Assembly: GCA_009827215.1 (NCBI GenBank)
Contig: WUAJ01000128.1
Location: forward strand, 1-6,922
Length of the DNA: 6,922 nucleotides
Direction of reading: 5' to 3'
DNA from: Phycisphaeraceae bacterium
GTDB taxonomy: Bacteria > Planctomycetota > Phycisphaerae > Phycisphaerales > UBA1924
Shown: positions 5,985-6,922 of the stretch, piece by piece
Numbering within the stretch: the first letter of the stretch is position 1
Layout of the letters: each line of letters begins with the position of its first letter
Position numbers and translations under genes: made by a program
Notes under the pieces: generated by a model
The model's input: the letters and a program-made list of their open reading frames with translations, nothing else
The model's database searches: none
What the model was told of the DNA's origin: nothing

Positions 5985-6824
5985 ATGATTTACTCGAAGA
6001 TGAGCGTTGCTGTTTCGGTTTCGATCGCCGCGTCCGTCACTTTTGCTGAACCGATCGTGGTTCATCAGGCTGATGACATACTGACCCCTGAGCGATTCAA
6101 CCTACAGGATATTGATGCGGCGCATCCGAATCTTGCGTTTGATCTGGATGCAGAAACTTTGAGCGGTGGCGCACTGGGAACAAACTACCGTCCGGTGGTG
6201 ATTGAGAACGGGACTGAGTGCTTTGGTGCATTTCCCGGGAATCTGTTCACTGAAGCCGCGGATATTGGTTTTATGAATATTACTGCGGGCACAATCGTCG
6301 ATGCGGCGACTGGTGGTTGGGTGTATACCGAGCCTTTGTGTGATGTGGGGAGTGTGCTTGATGTTGTGCAGCACATGAATCCTGGTGATCCATTCTGTGA
6401 ACCAGGATGTATGTTCGAGACTTCGAACTATTCCGGAGATGGCGTGCTGTACATCCCGTTCCGTTGGCGCAATGACGGCGAGACTGATTGGTATTACGGC
6501 TGGAGCGCCTTTGAGGTGACTGAGCAGTACTCAGGAGAGTGCGCTTTCACTTGTGTCCCTGACAAAACCAATCCGATGTTCGATGTCCAGTTCCGCTGGA
6601 TCGCGGCGGGATACGAAACGGACCCCAATACCGGGATCGTGACAGGCGGCGGGCTGTGCAGGGCGGACCTGAACTTTACAGGATCGCTCAACTTCCTCGA
6701 TGTGTCAGACTTCTTGTCCAAATACGGCGACGGGGATCTGTCCGTGGACTTCACTGGTGATGGCAACCTGAACTTCCTTGATGTTTCGGAGTTCTTGAAT
6801 CAGTACGGCGATTGTGAGTTCTGA
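5985..6824 (+). CDS. Secreted protein with C-terminal dockerin-like (EF-hand-type) repeats
   Basis: A 279-residue exported protein of unknown function. Counting from ATG 5985, residues 1-21 form a signal peptide (Lys5, then a Val/Ser/Ala-rich core, cleavage after T-F-A before EPIVV). The middle part has no recognisable catalytic motif; VLYIPFRWRNDGETDWYYGW and the later FRWIAAGYETDPNTG resemble the beta-sandwich pattern 'FRF..GG..HYGWA ... YE' seen in secreted planctomycete and PEP-CTERM-like proteins (inference). The end (225-279) holds two dockerin-type repeats: D228-N230-T232-S234-N236-D239 and D255-T257-D259-N261-N263-D266, each followed by a helix (VSDFLSKYG, VSEFLNQYG). Eight cysteines in the mature part (79, 119, 138, 142, 186, 190, 225, 277) suggest disulfides; 225 and 277 bracket the repeats. 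Such tails are called 'GC-type dockerin' in Phycisphaerales annotations, as I recall. It is probably monocistronic and unrelated to the upstream cluster. A single-residue-longer start at 5982 is possible. Confidence 0.85.
   Translation: MIYSKMSVAVSVSIAASVTFAEPIVVHQADDILTPERFNLQDIDAAHPNLAFDLDAETLSGGALGTNYRPVVIENGTECFGAFPGNLFTEAADIGFMNITAGTIVDAATGGWVYTEPLCDVGSVLDVVQHMNPGDPFCEPGCMFETSNYSGDGVLYIPFRWRNDGETDWYYGWSAFEVTEQYSGECAFTCVPDKTNPMFDVQFRWIAAGYETDPNTGIVTGGGLCRADLNFTGSLNFLDVSDFLSKYGDGDLSVDFTGDGNLNFLDVSEFLNQYGDCEF
6666..6821 (+). repeat. Tandem dockerin-like repeat pair (27-codon period)
   Basis: Unit 1 is 6666-6746 and unit 2 is 6747-6821. They share LNFLDVS-x-FL-x-x-YGD, and the DNA is also similar (for example CAACTTCCTCGATGT at 6708-6722 against GAACTTCCTTGATGT in unit 2). 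The period of 81 bases equals 27 residues. This fits an internal duplication of an EF-hand-like calcium loop plus helix, as in type I dockerins. Confidence 0.8.
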
Positions 6825-6922
6825 ACCGGTCTGACCCTCACTATGGTCTGGAATTGGCGTTTTTCCCAGAAGCTTCGTCTTGAGATGGGTTTAGACGCTG
6901 GACGAGGCTCGGTTTGGAGGCT

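Noticed and set aside
6871..6909. Inverted repeat AGCTTCGTC / GACGAGGCT (one G-U pair) near the window end, considered as terminator of the last gene
   Set aside because: Loop of 21 bases, no T-run after it, and competing pairings (CGTCT with AGACG); too weak to call from the visible sequence.
1..6922. CRISPR array, tRNA or rRNA genes, insertion sequence ends, phage or defence genes
   Set aside because: No regularly spaced repeats, no tRNA-like or rRNA stretches, no transposase or terminal inverted repeats seen; the window looks like ordinary core metabolism plus one secreted protein.

Overview
The window looks like chromosomal DNA from a planctomycete of the Phycisphaerae/Phycisphaerales type. 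The main evidence is the last gene: a secreted protein ending in two dockerin-like repeats (core NFLDVS.FL..YGD) bracketed by cysteines, a C-terminal arrangement I associate with that group. Base composition is moderately GC-rich by eye, and all genes lie on the + strand. The taxonomic call is inference, not proof.

Layout: (1) bases 1-1452, the 3' part of a long acyl-CoA dehydrogenase gene whose start lies outside the window, closed by a clear rho-independent terminator (1510-1541). (2) A 229-base gap (1453-1681) with that terminator, a candidate sigma-70-type promoter and a structured leader. (3) A pyruvate (or branched-chain 2-oxoacid) dehydrogenase cluster: E1 alpha (1682-2812), a small unrecognised gene whose start overlaps the E1 alpha stop codon (2812-3084), E1 beta (3097-4071), then after 87 bases the E2 acyltransferase (4159-5805). 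No E3 (dihydrolipoamide dehydrogenase) gene is present. (4) A 176-base gap holding an 8-base inverted repeat with a smaller hairpin inside. (5) A secreted dockerin-type protein (5985-6824). (6) A 98-base tail with no gene that I can see.

How it works together: E1 alpha and E1 beta should form the thiamine-diphosphate decarboxylase, which passes the acyl group to the lipoyl lysine of E2; the E2 core then makes acyl-CoA. The acyl-CoA dehydrogenase feeds the same acetyl-CoA/acyl-CoA pool but is separated by a terminator and is probably a different transcription unit. The secreted protein is unrelated to the cluster.

The most unusual points are the roughly 80-residue Tyr/Pro/Gln/Gly-rich, prion-like segment inserted in the E2 linker, the small gene translationally coupled between the two E1 subunits, and a leader before E1 alpha whose alternative pairings could expose or hide the ribosome binding site.
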